From positions 96,146,979-96,210,978 of the forward strand of contig OZ022501.1 of NCBI GenBank assembly GCA_963989385.1: a stretch of DNA of 64,000 bases, read 5' to 3'. The notes below the pieces were generated by a model. The model worked only from the letters and a program-made list of their open reading frames with translations, made no database searches and was not told the origin of the DNA. Positions 53,111 through 62,929 of the stretch are shown here, one piece after another (position 1 is the first letter of the stretch; each line of letters begins with the position of its first letter). Made by a program: the position numbers and the translations under genes. Source of the DNA: Ctena decussata (taxonomy: Eukaryota > Mollusca > Bivalvia > Lucinida > Lucinidae).

Positions 53111-54784
53111 TCAATCACTAGAATGATGACACTCATACATAAATTCATCATTAACACTGGCCTGAATGTCTTGCACATAAGTAATTGTCCTCCTAAAAGT
53201 AAGTGTTACAGTTTGCACTACTCTCCTAACCTGAGGCAAGGCCAATGACTGTTCATCAGCATCATTGCCGTCACTGATAATAACCACCTCATTGTCTGTA
53301 TCACCTGTATCATCCAGACTCAACACATCATCCGCCATGCTCGAATCATCACTGAACTCCATATTATCACTGATAGAAAGTTCTCCATCCAAAGTTTTCT
53401 GTTCATCAGGAATAACATATTCTTCTTCTGAATCACTTTCATCATATAAATCCATTTCACTATTGTCACAACTGTTACTAATGTTTTCACCCGGCTCATC
53501 ACTGCCATCACATTGATCGCTATCTCCGGCAATAGTCTTGTCACAAGCATCAACACTATTAACCTCACCAACTGCATCAATAACATCTAAATTGTCCACC
53601 ACTTCAAATCCCTGCAATTCATCGAATTCACCAAGAATCTCACTTGGGTTTCCATCATCATCACTTACATCCTCTACACCTGACAACCGAGACAAGTTTA
53701 CATTTTCACTACTTGATGGTCCTTCTCGCGAGTTCTTAAGTTCATCCAATGTATCAATTAAATCCAGAACATCATTGTCATCACTAACATCTTCCACCTC
53801 CGGCACATAAGGTTCGCGATTATCACCTCTCCTAGCTTTGATGGATTTAACTGTCGCCGTATAGTTGTCGCACTGATGAAATCTCGTCAGATATTTGACC
53901 AGATACTCCCTCCGGATGAATTTGGAATCACACTTAAACTCTGTGCAGTTCCAGTGCTGCAAGTCATTATGTTTTTCTTTAGTGTGCCTCACTAAATTCC
54001 GCTTATTGGTATAGCTCTTCCCACAAGTGTCACACAAATACATTCTATCACCACAAAACAAAACGTAATCCTTCAAATATGCCGGCTGCTTCTTAATACG
54101 TCTGCTCTGTCTGAAATCCTTGGTTGAAATGGGTTTGTTACTCACATCTGCACGTGAATTTCGTACTTGCTCAGGCAATTGTTCACTCAACTTTGCACGT
54201 GAATCCTGAGGACCGGATGCTTGCTCCGCCAGCCTTGTACACAACTCTGTACCTTGCTCCGCCACAGTTAGGTGTGATTCTCGTGCGCAGTTGGACTGCT
54301 CCGCCAACGAAGAAGATTGAGTTGACTGAAAATCACAATGAATGGGACCCGAATATGAATCTCCTTGTGAAGTCAGCAGTTCCTGAAAACTTTGATTACC
54401 ATTTTGCAAATCATTTGAACTGATATTTTGTGATTCACTATTAAAATTTTCTGAATCAGAATTCACATTTCTATCAGAAAGCACATGTGGCACACCATGA
54501 TATGAAGATCCCAGACTGTGTTCGCCACTGTTAAAATGCCTGTTGCCACTACTACCGCCACCAAAGTCATCGATATCTGGCAATCTCACATTTTCAATAA
54601 CACTGTCTTCAATTTCGAAATTTATCTGCCAATTACCATAATACCTTTTGATGTTATCGCCATGTACTATAACTGAAGGCGAATTTTGGGAATGCTGTAT
54701 TCGAAATAAAACATCACACAACTTTTCAGTAATAACCCACGGCCCTGTCCAGTGTCTGGCAATGGTTGCCTTCCTTCCTGGCAA
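53111..54784 (-). CDS. Gypsy integrase C-terminus fused to C2H2-type finger and acidic tail
   Basis: 557 codons in frame with the 54794-55021 piece, separated by one TAG. Residues 1-60 are the end of the integrase (RHWTGPWVITEKLCDVLFRI...VHGDNIKRYY). A ~170-residue S/Q/N-rich linker leads to SRRIKKQPAYLKDYV (~227-241). Then a classical finger: C251, C254, H267, H272 (CDTCGKSYTNKRNLVRHTKEKH pattern) and a second, degenerate one (C280, C285, Y298 in place of His, H303). Residues ~315-520 are D/E-rich. A DNA-binding finger plus acidic segment at the end of a gypsy pol is unusual; it may guide integration or bind element DNA. Confidence 0.85.
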   Translation of the reverse strand: MPGRKATIARHWTGPWVITEKLCDVLFRIQHSQNSPSVIVHGDNIKRYYGNWQINFEIEDSVIENVRLPDIDDFGGGSSGNRHFNSGEHSLGSSYHGVPHVLSDRNVNSDSENFNSESQNISSNDLQNGNQSFQELLTSQGDSYSGPIHCDFQSTQSSSLAEQSNCARESHLTVAEQGTELCTRLAEQASGPQDSRAKLSEQLPEQVRNSRADVSNKPISTKDFRQSRRIKKQPAYLKDYVLFCGDRMYLCDTCGKSYTNKRNLVRHTKEKHNDLQHWNCTEFKCDSKFIRREYLVKYLTRFHQCDNYTATVKSIKARRGDNREPYVPEVEDVSDDNDVLDLIDTLDELKNSREGPSSSENVNLSRLSGVEDVSDDDGNPSEILGEFDELQGFEVVDNLDVIDAVGEVNSVDACDKTIAGDSDQCDGSDEPGENISNSCDNSEMDLYDESDSEEEYVIPDEQKTLDGELSISDNMEFSDDSSMADDVLSLDDTGDTDNEVVIISDGNDADEQSLALPQVRRVVQTVTLTFRRTITYVQDIQASVNDEFMYECHHSSD

Positions 54785-54793
54785 ACACTGTTT

Positions 54794-55021
54794 CTAGTTG
54801 CGCCAAATCAGATCACCAACCTGATAATTATGCTGTTTCACTCGACAATCGTAGTGCTTTTTCTGCCTTTCAGAAGCTTTTTGTAAGTGTTCCCCAACTA
54901 AGGTATACATAGCTTTCATCTTAGACCTAAGATTTTTCACAAAGTCAGTCTCATTTTGTATTGGATCACTTTGATTCAGTGAACATATCCAGTGGTAGTA
55001 GCATCTCTCCTCCATATACAA
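54794..55021 (-). pseudogene. Gypsy integrase, post-catalytic piece
   Basis: 75 codons ending IWRN and TAG. FVKNLRSKMKAMYTLVGEHL, QKKHYDCRV, YQVGDLIW are the standard segment between the integrase core and its C-terminal barrel. Upstream the continuation (YNSTPHDSTEISPHKL) is out of the open frame because of the 55080-55142 insertion. Confidence 0.85.
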
Positions 55022-55079
55022 GCTTATGAGGGCTAATTTCTGTACTGTCGTGAGGTGTTGAATTATACGTCATAACAAT

Positions 55080-55142
55080 GAAAATTTAAAGAGTAACTAC
55101 ACTTCAGGAACTGACTGAATCAGATCCCAAACCCTATCCCCA
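55080..55142. repeat. ~63-bp insertion in integrase, shared with the 40.7-kb repeat
   Basis: The reverse complement of 40737-40800 (GGGATAGGGTTYGGGATCTGA...TTACTCTTTAAAT) with few differences. It breaks the integrase between FMMG and the YNSTPHDST segment. Confidence 0.85.
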
Positions 55143-55647
55143 TCATGAAGTCTAAATGCGTATCCCAATCCTTCTGGTCGTCATTGACATACTTGGAAAG
55201 AATACTTTTCAATGACTGGTTCATTCTCTCTACTAAGCCATCAGAGCTTGGGTGTAACGGAGTTGTTTGAGACTTACTTATTTCTAACATCTTACACAGT
55301 TCACAGAATACTGAACTAACAAATTGTCTACCTTGATCCAAATGAATCTCTCTTGGGCATCCATAATGTTTTATCCAGCCTCGTACGATATGCTCCGCCA
55401 CTGTTTCTGCACGAATATCACGCAAAGGAAACATAGCAGTTAACTTATTGAAATAATCACTTATCACTAAAATATAGGAATTCCCACTGTCAGATTTAGC
55501 AAATGGGCCTGCTATGTCACACGCAATTCTTTCAAATCTGCTTCCGACAACATATTGTCCCAAAAGATATCTGTGCTTCCTCTGAGGATTATTTGCTTCA
55601 CCACAACGATAACACGATTTAACATAATCTGTCACAGACTTGCTCAT
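55120..55647 (-). pseudogene. Gypsy integrase catalytic core
   Basis: 175 codons. SCYRCG (~10-16) is the CxxC half of the HHCC finger; the His half (HDAHVSGHLG) lies upstream near 55700-55735, before a stop. DDE core: CDIAGPF (Asp ~43), HLDQGRQF (Asp ~102), DGLVERMNQSL (Glu ~137). The end MGIGFGI comes from the inserted repeat. It would join element ends to target DNA if intact. Confidence 0.9.
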
Positions 55648-55825
55648 TCCAATCCAATAAAATGAACTTAATCACACTCTCTCCTTTGTTTTCCTAATTC
55701 CAAGATGACCAGACACATGAGCATCATGTACATACCAAAGACCTGTTTGTACAAGTGATGAAGGAACACAGATTTTCCAGCGTTTGTCAGTTTCAGAATG
55801 TTCCCACTTTATACATAGAATTAAA

Positions 55826-55970
55826 ATCTTAAAGAGTTAAAATCTTAAAGAGTTCCCTCAAGAGCAGAGAATACATACAGAAGTAGGAACATGGGCCAGA
55901 CTACGTAGTTTCGGCTAATAAAGTCTCGTCAGTGACCCTGGCAATATCTGGTGACGAAACCAGAAAAAAG
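55826..55970. repeat. ~145-bp insertion in pol with hammerhead-like motif
   Basis: It splits gypsy pol between CNELT (from 55980 down) and KWEHSETDKRWK (from 55817 down). It has about 70% resemblance to 40050-40160 along its length (AAAATCTTAAAGAG, ATGGGCCA, CAGTGACCC). TGGTTTCGTCACCA forms a small hairpin at one end (55953-55966). AAAATCTTAAAGAGTT is duplicated at 55829-55857. Confidence 0.7.
55893..55938 (-). ncRNA. Type I hammerhead ribozyme-like motif, copy 2
   Basis: Minus strand: GGGTCA, CTGACGA, helix II GACT-TTATT-AGCC (one A-C mismatch), GAAA, palindromic helix III CTACGTAG, T, C (position 17), TGGCCC. Helix I is the same 6-bp duplex as copy 1. Cleavage triplet GUC. Relative to copy 1, helix III changes TTCGAA to TACGTA with both partners altered, i.e. 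compensatory. Combined helix II consensus GGCT/AGCC pairs fully. Confidence 0.8.
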
Positions 55971-57037
55971 CATACTGTAAGTTCATTGCACACTGACAGA
56001 ATTTCCCATCTGGCAATCCAGTATTTTATTTCTGGACTTTTATCAGCAATATCTGACCATGTAGGTTTAGGTGAATCATTGAGTTTTAAATCCAATATGA
56101 ACTCTAAATCCGGATCACTTTCTTGAATTGCCTTTAGATTTTCCTGTGAAAGTTCAACGTCCGGTCTACTCCTTGGATTCTGTGGTTCCGGTCTATTTGG
56201 TATTCTGCCTCGTTTACGCCTCCGCCTGTTTGTTTGTCGTGTTCGCTGATGACTGAACAATGTTGTCTCAATTTGTTCTTCCCCGTCACTATCTCTTTCA
56301 TCGTCTCCTACCGCAAACAGCTTTTGTATATCGAACCCTTTATCCTCAATACCACATATGTTGCTAGCAGTCACAATTTCTTCACTGTTAGTAATAACCT
56401 CCATGGGCATATGACACTGTCTGCACAAAGTATCATTTCCTGACACAACTCTTGAAACAAAATCTGCATTTTTGTGTTTTAAACCTGGTCTATGTATAAT
56501 GCTGTAATCATACTGACTCAGTTGCTCCAACCATCGATGTACCTGCCCATCAGGTTCCTTGAACTTGCTTAACCAACGCAAAGAGCTGTGGTCGGTTCTG
56601 ATTGTAAAATGCCTGCCTAACAAATAGTGCTTATAGTACTTCGTAAAGAATACAACGGCCAACATCTCCTTTCTAGTTACACAATAATTTTGCTCCACTG
56701 CACTCAATACACGACTGGCATAAGATATAACTCTTTCAGCTCCATCTTGACGTTGGGAAAGTGCAGCACCTATTCCTATACTACTAGCATCACAATCCAA
56801 TACGTATTCTTCACCTTTATCATCTGGGTATGCTAAAACTGGAGAGGTAACAGTTTTCAACGTCAAAAATGCATCTTCGCACTCTCTATTCCACAACCAT
56901 TTTGTGCCCTTCTTTGTTAAATCATATAGCGGCTTAGCTATGTCCGCGTATCCTTGAATGAATCTACGATAGTAAGACGTAAATCCCAGAAACCGTCTCA
57001 CTTCTTTAATGCTGTGTGGTCTTGGGATATTTAACAC
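55901..57037 (-). pseudogene. Gypsy RT connection and RNase H
   Basis: 378 codons. RT end: RFLGFTSYYRRFIQGYADIA (~14-33). RNase H (~75-200): YVLDCDASSIGIGAALSQ (first Asp), SRVLSAVEQNYCVTRKEMLA (Glu), FTIRTDHSSLRWL (Asp), HKNADFVSR (Asp). The last ~30 residues (from FFLVSSPDIARV) are read from the ribozyme-bearing insertion. The start is only a GTG-type codon after a frameshift near 57065; true upstream frame is RT. Confidence 0.9.
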
Positions 57038-57195
57038 AGTATCACATTTCGCAGGATCCGGTTTAATCCATTTTCAGAAACCAGATATCCAAGAAATGAA
57101 ATCTCATGACGAAAAAAAAAAACAGCATTTCTTTGCCTTGAGTTTGAGGCCTGTCCTTTGTAACCTTTCCATGACCTGTTCTAAATCAAGCAGAT

Positions 57196-57298
57196 TGTTT
57201 ATAATTATCCTTATTTATAGTATCGAATCCTTTATATTTTCCATGTATGAATTGATTGTGTATGTTTATATGTTAAATAAAATACTGTTTAAACTAAG
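57196..57298. repeat. ~100-bp AT-rich insertion in RT
   Basis: It separates ...STFEKHLLSL from LLDLEQVMERLQRTGLKLKA on the minus strand. TCTGCTT occurs at both edges (minus), compatible with a 7-bp target duplication. It has no strong terminal inverted repeat. Confidence 0.65.
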
Positions 57299-58009
57299 CA
57301 GATGTTTTTCAAACGTTGAACTGTACACTATAATGTCGTCCATATACAGAACTGCTATATGCCGTTGTAAACCCTCAAGCGCTCTTTCTGCAATTCTTTG
57401 AAAAGTAGCGGGGGCATTGCAGAGTCCAAACGGCATTGTTCTAAAATGAAACAACCCACCCATTGGAGTAGCAAATGCTGTCTTGGCTTTATCATTTTCT
57501 TCCAATGGAACTTGATAGTAAGCCGTGTTGCAATCCAAAGTTGAAAACCACTTTGCTTCGCTCAAAGCATCCAAATTATCTTCTATCCTCGGGATAGAAT
57601 AGGCGTCTTTAACAGTTCTGTCTTTCGACTTCCTGTAATCGACACACATCCTCCAAGATCCATCTTTCTTTTTAACTAAAACCGTTTGAGCTGACCATGG
57701 ACTATCAGATTTTTCAATAAGACCCTCTTGTTCTAATCTCATCACTTCTTTTTCTAAGATATCCCGTTTGAATAGTGGTATCCTCCTAGGTGGATCCTTA
57801 ATGGGTGACTTGTCTGTCAACTTAATTTTATGCGTCCCAAACGTTGTTCTGCCAACTTCACCAGGTTTGGCAAATACATTTTGTTTGTTAATCAAAAACT
57901 GTTTGAATTGCTCTTTTTGGTGAATTGACAAGTTCTCACTTCCGCTGCCATACATCTCCATCAAGTGAGATGGCAAAGTCTCATCTCCGACTTCCTTGAT
58001 ATGAGACAT
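57266..58009 (-). pseudogene. Gypsy reverse transcriptase
   Basis: 247 codons. WSAQTVLVKKKDGSWRMCVD, TVKDAYSIPRIEDNLDAL, FSTLDCNTAYYQV (first catalytic Asp), FGLCNAPATFQR and VLYMDDIIVYS (YMDD) follow the Ty3/gypsy pattern. It stops in the AT-rich insertion. A frameshift near 58000 joins it to the preceding linker frame. Confidence 0.95.
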
Positions 58010-58325
58010 TACTCTGTTCTACTTCTTCTACAGGCTCGAATAATCCTAACACTGTTCCTTTCTGAAGTTTAACATTTATTCTACCAGGGTTTAATATTCT
58101 TGCTAAAACATTTGACTGTCCAGAAGAAACCAATGTCCGTGCTAGTAATAATCCATGTTTTGCTGATAGATTCAAATCAGGTACCAAAATACCATCACTT
58201 TCTAAGGGTTTCTCTTTGAAACGAGCATCTACAATAGCTTCACATCCACATGGAATTTCTGTATCACTATTTGTCACTACACGCACAAGGCGCCTAGATT
58301 TTGTTCTTTCAAAAGCTTGATACAA
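57981..58325 (-). pseudogene. Gypsy protease-RT linker
   Basis: 114 codons: RRLVRVVTNSDTEIPCGCEA, SDGILVPDLNLSAKHGLLLA, VLARILNPGRINVKLQKGTV are standard for the region between protease and RT. It is joined to the protease across a frameshift near 58378, where the other frame reads NFDHKDRRFIIHKGGRILYQ. Confidence 0.85.
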
Positions 58326-58345
58326 AATCCTTCCTCCCTTGTGGA

Positions 58346-58663
58346 TTATGAATCTGCGATCCTTATGGTCAAAATTACATTCAAAATAATAAAGTCTTCA
58401 CCCAACAAATTTTGAGTAACATCACCAACGATAACACTAAAATACACCTCAAGACCACCGAATTCTAATATCAAAGTTGCTTCTCCTTCACAATGCAAAA
58501 CACCACCATTTGCTGTAGCAAATCTTTGCTTGGTCGGTTTAAGTCCTGGTCTGTGCTTATAAGGAATATTATTGAAAGACTTAAGTGATAGAAAAGTTCT
58601 CTTTGCTCCAGTATCGATCTTCCATGAAATAGGAACTGAACAAACTCGGCCAGATATTTTCAT
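58346..58663 (-). pseudogene. Gypsy aspartic protease (retropepsin)
   Basis: 105 codons. KIDTGAKRTFLS holds the catalytic DTGA (~16-20), followed by a flap-like stretch and VTQNLLGEDFIILN (the LLG motif). It cleaves the Gag-Pol precursor in active elements. The last ~13 residues are out of frame. Confidence 0.9.
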
Positions 58664-58699
58664 ATTCGAATTTAAATGAACGCTTACTTGTTTTTCATC

Positions 58700-59630
58700 A
58701 TGGTTAGGCCTCTCTGTTCTCTCAACCTTCTCGTGGCCCGTCGAGTCGGTCGGTTTTAGTTTAAAGGTGGATTTGATGTGTTGCTCCCTGAAGCTGACAT
58801 TGTCATAATTTCCATTTGATGCTCTTTGCTCCGTTGTAGCTCCTTGAGCTCCACCTCTCCTTTTGTGTCACCATCTACCTCTACGGGTATTTCCTCCTCT
58901 CGACTGTCTTCTGATATCATATACAGGCTGATAAGTCCTTTTAGATTTTTCAGATTCTGTCAAACGTAAACACTCTTCTTTCATAGCACTGGTAACAGCT
59001 TCCTGAGGGGTTTTCGGATGTGTGCGTTTGACAGCTAATCGAAAATCCGTCAGTTCGAAAATTGCAGTTGTCTAAAAACGTTGTGAGTGATTGTTCTTTG
59101 GCTACATCCATATTATAAGGGTAAGCTTTCCGAAAAAGATCCTCTATAGCCTGACCAAATTCACGATAAGTTTCATCTTTTCGTTTCCGCCTTAGCTTTG
59201 CATCTGCTATAAGACTGTCTTTCATGTTAGCAGGACCGAAACGCTCCTCCAGCTTAGCAAACAATGAATTCAAATTGCTTTGCTCTGACACAGGCAAACC
59301 ATAAGCATATGACTCCGCTTGACCTCGCAAACAACACAGTAATGTTCTTCTCGAATATTCACTATTCCAGTTATTCAATATACACACATTTTCAAAATAC
59401 CTCCGAAAGTAATGCCAGATATCTTGGCCTTAACCACTGAATAAACGTCGACATTGAAAATCGCCCCTGCTAGGATTTCCAGTCTTTGTACAAGTAGAAG
59501 ACTTGTCCAAATGCTGCTCTCTAGTATTCCCGGGATCAACATTGCACTTGGACTGTGGACTATGAGGTATAGGAGAAAGAACAATCTGGGAAAGCTGATG
59601 CGAATGCAGATCCGGCCAGAACATGGTGAC
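58700..59630 (-). pseudogene. Gypsy gag (broken)
   Basis: From about 59624 the frame reads to PSRGDFQCRRLFSG, a TAA near 59432, then in the same frame GQDIWHYFRRYFENVCILNN and the 145-codon frame at 58950-59387 (LRGQAESYAYGLP, LFAKLEERFGP, LRRKRKDETYREFGQAIEDL), a Gag capsid pattern. A shift near 59045 moves the rest to another frame ending in an RGG-rich basic stretch (~58840-58920). No clear CCHC knuckle. Confidence 0.8.
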
Positions 59631-60041
59631 TCATATAGATATCACAAAGACACAGAACAAAACCAAATAAATCCAATAATCACTGAAATTCATGATTTTC
59701 CACATTTCTTCAAACTTATTCTTCAACCTCCTCACTTTTTCAGTCCCAAGCTGTGTGCTTAGTATAGCAATCACCACAGAAATCCAAACGAACAGAAACT
59801 TAGCCCACCTATTACTCCGATGAATTAATACTGTAGGTGTTGGTGGTTCAGCAGCCACCGGAGTGCTAACACTAACATCATTCTTAAAATCAGGTGGGAA
59901 AAATGATTGGCCAATCCCCGAATCATCGCTGGGACTAATTTGTCCTGGCGAATTTACATCCAATGAACGTCCATGCTCTGCTGGTGTTCTTGGTAGATCC
60001 TTTGAATCATGCATGTTGCCTGAATCACTTGGTTCACACAA
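59631..60041 (-). CDS. Leader ORF with two membrane segments
   Basis: 136 codons between the primer site and gag. Residues 1-75 are polar, P/S/D-rich. ~80-95 (FLFVWISVVIAILS) and ~121-136 (YWIYLVLFCVFVISI) are hydrophobic enough to span a membrane, with a basic stretch between. No family recognised. A membrane protein ahead of gag is odd for Ty3/gypsy; it could be the N-terminus of a membrane-attached Gag. Confidence 0.5.
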   Translation of the reverse strand: MCEPSDSGNMHDSKDLPRTPAEHGRSLDVNSPGQISPSDDSGIGQSFFPPDFKNDVSVSTPVAAEPPTPTVLIHRSNRWAKFLFVWISVVIAILSTQLGTEKVRRLKNKFEEMWKIMNFSDYWIYLVLFCVFVISI

Positions 60042-60057
60042 TCATTAGATTAAAGAA

Positions 60058-60076
60058 ATCCCACTTCTGACACCAA
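60058..60076 (-). other. Primer-binding site
   Basis: TTGGTGTCAGAAGTGGGAT directly after the LTR end (...TTTACA). This sequence is a common Ty3/gypsy primer site. Confidence 0.85.
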
Positions 60077-60331
60077 TGTAAAGATTTCTTATATTCCAGA
60101 CAACAGAACAAGAAACGCACTAGCCAAATCATAAATTTAATAATCCACCTGACTCTACACAATCAAACAGAAAACTGAACAACAATTAAGCAAAACCTGG
60201 CTTTATATAATAAACAGGGCTCCGCCAGAAGGTTGCATGATTTGCATGAAAAATTCAAAGTTCATGAGTTGGAGAAGTAACGGAGTCTCTGACCTCATCA
60301 GCGGAGACAACGTAGTCTCACCCTTATTACA
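60077..60331 (-). repeat. 5' LTR of gypsy element, 255 bp
   Basis: Minus strand TGTAATAAGGG...TTTACA. Undivided; serves as the reference for the split 3' LTR. The two LTRs differ at several positions, in keeping with an old insertion. Confidence 0.9.
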
Positions 60332-60468
60332 AATATATGAAAAATGGTGAAGAAGTGTTTTTCTATCTTTTATTATTATTATTTTGTTTTTACAAAAGAA
60401 AAACCTTTAAATCTTTCAGATGTGAATCAAGTAGCTAAGTTTAATTAGCTCAGTTTATCAGTCTTGGA

Positions 60469-60890
60469 GCATAGGCACCTGATTACAGAATCCAACAAAC
60501 ATAATGAATAGTAAGTACAAACTAAAGGCTTCTCACTTGCTAGTTTTGAAATTGAATCAACGGAATTGTGTATGGTTCCCGGTTCCACGAGCGACTAGTA
60601 GACTGATTGTCTTTTTATGCCATTGACATGTGCAGACGTTTTGGTAAAGACCGACTGTTGTCAAAAAAAAGCGGTTGTAAACTAAAGAATCAACAAAATA
60701 CTGAATTGAGAAAAAACTATTCGACAGAAAGAAATAAGTATCTTTGGTAAAAAATAATCAGTCAATAATAGTCGCTTAAGGAACTGGGAACCAGACACAC
60801 TTCCATTGATTCAAAACTAGCGAGTGAGAAGCCTTTAGTTTGTACTTACTTACTATCTATAACATTGAATTCTGTATCAGTTGCCTATGT
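60469..60890. repeat. Palindromic MITE-like sequence, ~420 bp
   Basis: AAACTAAAGGCTTCTCAC and its inverse GTGAGAAGCCTTTAGTTT, with GCATAGGCA/TGCCTATG at the outer ends and GGTTCCCGGTTCC/GGAACTGGGAACC inside. Arms of ~135 bp. Confidence 0.8.
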
Positions 60891-60946
60891 CTCAGATAAG
60901 ACCCAGATAAGGTAGTCACTATGGCCGATATTAAACGAGCTACAAT

Positions 60947-61101
60947 GGAAGAGACCACTGGCACTTGACCAATACTGTGTATATATGTTTAACAGCGCCC
61001 TACGAAATAAATATTTCCTTGCTAAAAAAAATATATTTTTTTTTCAGCAAGGAAATATTTTTTTTCTTAGAAAAACTGTTGGTCAAGTGCCAGTGGAAGA
61101 G
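60947..61101. repeat. Palindrome, ~155 bp
   Basis: CACTGGCACTTGACCAA faces TTGGTCAAGTGCCAGTG; inner arms AAATATTTCCTTGCT and AGCAAGGAAATATTT. Confidence 0.8.
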
Positions 61102-61143
61102 ACTGTAGGGATCATCAGAAACAGGGAGATCATCGTTCAAGTA

Positions 61144-61609
61144 TAAACCTAGGGTCTCAGATAAATCTAAAATTGATATACCAGATACAAAATGCTACAA
61201 AAATATTGCCAAGTTGAGGTTCGGCTACAATAAATTGAAAAATTATCAGCATAAAGTAGGATATGCAGACAGTAATCTTCATTGTGATGAAGCAGAGACT
61301 GTAGTGCATTATCTTTTCAACTGTGAACAATACTTCAATGAAAGGGAGAGAATGTGGACACATATTTTTAACTTAAGTGGAACAAGTGAACTAGATTGTG
61401 ATATGCTGTTGGGCTGTTCAAAAACTGATTTTAGGGAATGGAAATTTGTTATGCTTGGAGTGACTGTATCACTCAGACTTCTGGGTTGTAACGTGTACCC
61501 CGAATGCAAACTTATCCATGAGATCATTACTGAGAAAATATCCACCTTGAAGAGACATTACCTGTGCGGCCAATACTGTCGTTCAGACATAGTTTCAACA
61601 ATTCAATGA
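61144..61609 (+). pseudogene. LINE 3' fragment (RT C-terminal zinc-cluster region)
   Basis: 131-codon frame from 61214, and reading upstream to about 61144 (KSKIDIPDTKCYKNIAKL). LRFGYNKLKNYQHKVG, then CDEAETVVHYLFNC, is the C-terminal Cys/His region of LINE polymerases. Truncated at the 5' side by the palindrome. Not a host gene. Confidence 0.75.
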
Positions 61610-61659
61610 TTAAGATGATTATTTTAATGTAATTCTAAAATACTTTGTTCATTCTCCAT

Positions 61660-61736
61660 AAAAACATATGTTATGACCCCTCATTATAACTGTCTTGTCA
61701 AGACGTTCCTAATGAGGGGTCCCAACATAGGTTTTT
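61660..61736. repeat. 77-bp inverted repeat
   Basis: AAAACATATGTTATGACCCC TCATTA faces TAATGAGGGGTCCCAACATA GGTTTT. Confidence 0.75.
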
Positions 61737-61913
61737 ATTGAGAAAAAGAAAACCATTTCAGAATTATCATCGAATACTCATCTTATCTGGGCCTCTATAA
61801 ATCAGATGTATTTTTTTTGTCATAGACAATTTTGTAGGCAATGTTGAGTAGAAACATGTATCCACATGAACCAAAATGGTCCACTTTCTAAACAGTCAAA
61901 GGAATCAAACTCA

Positions 61914-62068
61914 TCAGGGTCTGATGTTATAAAACTTGAGTACATTCTCAAACTCAAAATAAAGCACGCTGATTGGCTGCTTCTGAGCTCATGCTCGGAA
62001 GCAGCCAATCAGTGTGCTTTATTTTTGAGTTTGAGATTATACTCAAGTTTTATAACATCAGATCCTGA
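61914..62068. repeat. 155-bp near-perfect palindrome (MITE)
   Basis: TCTGATGTTATAAAACTTGA, CTCAAACTCAAAATAAAGCA and GATTGGCTGCTTC are mirrored at 61996-62065 with few changes. A stem of ~75 bp and a loop of ~10 bp. Confidence 0.85.
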
Positions 62069-62130
62069 CTTTGTACAATACTGTGCCCTGAGATTTGAAT
62101 TGACCTTGGTCACTTTATACCTCATTTTTA

Positions 62131-62929
62131 GCGCACCTTTGCGAAGCAAAGGAGAGCTTATGCTATACCCCCGGCGTCGTAGTCCGAGTATGCGTTAGCG
62201 TTTGCGTCTGTGTTAGCGTCAGCGTCCTCGTCGGCGTCCGTGATCAGGTTAACCAATGTTAACAATTGCGTTTAACTCGATGTTCAACACTGTATCTTAC
62301 AAACTACAGCAGCTACAATCATCATACTTGGTACATATATACATCCATATAACTGCAGCAGCTGCATGACACAATTGTATGTCCTTGACCTATATGTTAC
62401 GGTTGACTGACTTTGCTGTTTGGCACTGTTTTTAAGGCAAATTTTTTTAGTTTTGTTGAAACCTTTGACAGAAGAGACTTGATACTTGGTCTAATAGCAT
62501 ATCCCTATAATTGCAGCAGCTGCAAAGCTACCATTCAGACTCCTGTGCCCTTGACCTTTGTTCATGGTCCAGTGATTTTGTCTTATATTTCAAGCACTGT
62601 TCGATGGATTAACATCATATCTGGCATAGTGGATCAGTCTGACATGGAGAATAACCTCATATTATTTATAGATCACTGTGACCTATATTTTATGGTTCAT
62701 TGATTTTGCCTTGTGTCTCCAAAACTATTTATAGATTAACATCTTCTTTGGGAATTTGAGGTCACTCAGACATAAATTTAATCATTCAGTGCTTTTGCTT
62801 CATATTTTGAGTTGTATTTAGTATGTATTCATCATATACCTGGGATAATGGCTCAGTCTGACACTGCAGATGACCTGATATATTTGTAGGTCTTTGTGAC
62901 TGTGAGAGTCACGCACCCATAAGGTGCGC
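62131..62929. mobile_element. Third TIR element with tandem-repeat core
   Basis: GCGCACCTT (62131-62139) and AAGGTGCGC (62921-62929) are the ends. CTTTGCGAAGCAAAG makes a hairpin beside the left end and TATACCCCCGGCGTCG follows. Four diverged core units of ~150-180 bp contain TTGACCT/GTGACCT and GATTTTGCCTT-like parts. The 96-codon frame at 62413 is in the repeat. Confidence 0.6.

Larger units (their letters stand above)
49849..60331 (-). mobile_element. Decayed Ty3/gypsy LTR retrotransposon with nested LINE
   Basis: 5' LTR 60077-60331, primer site TGGTGTCAGAAGTGGGAT directly after it, a leader ORF, gag, protease, RT, RNase H, integrase, a zinc-finger/acidic tail, polypurine tract AAATGGAAGGGGGCAG (52973-52988) and a 3' LTR (52972 to 49849) split by a LINE at 49995-52866. 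Frameshifts lie near 59045, 58378, 58000 and 57065, stop codons near 59432 and 54794, and three small insertions interrupt pol. The copy cannot be autonomous. Confidence 0.9.
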
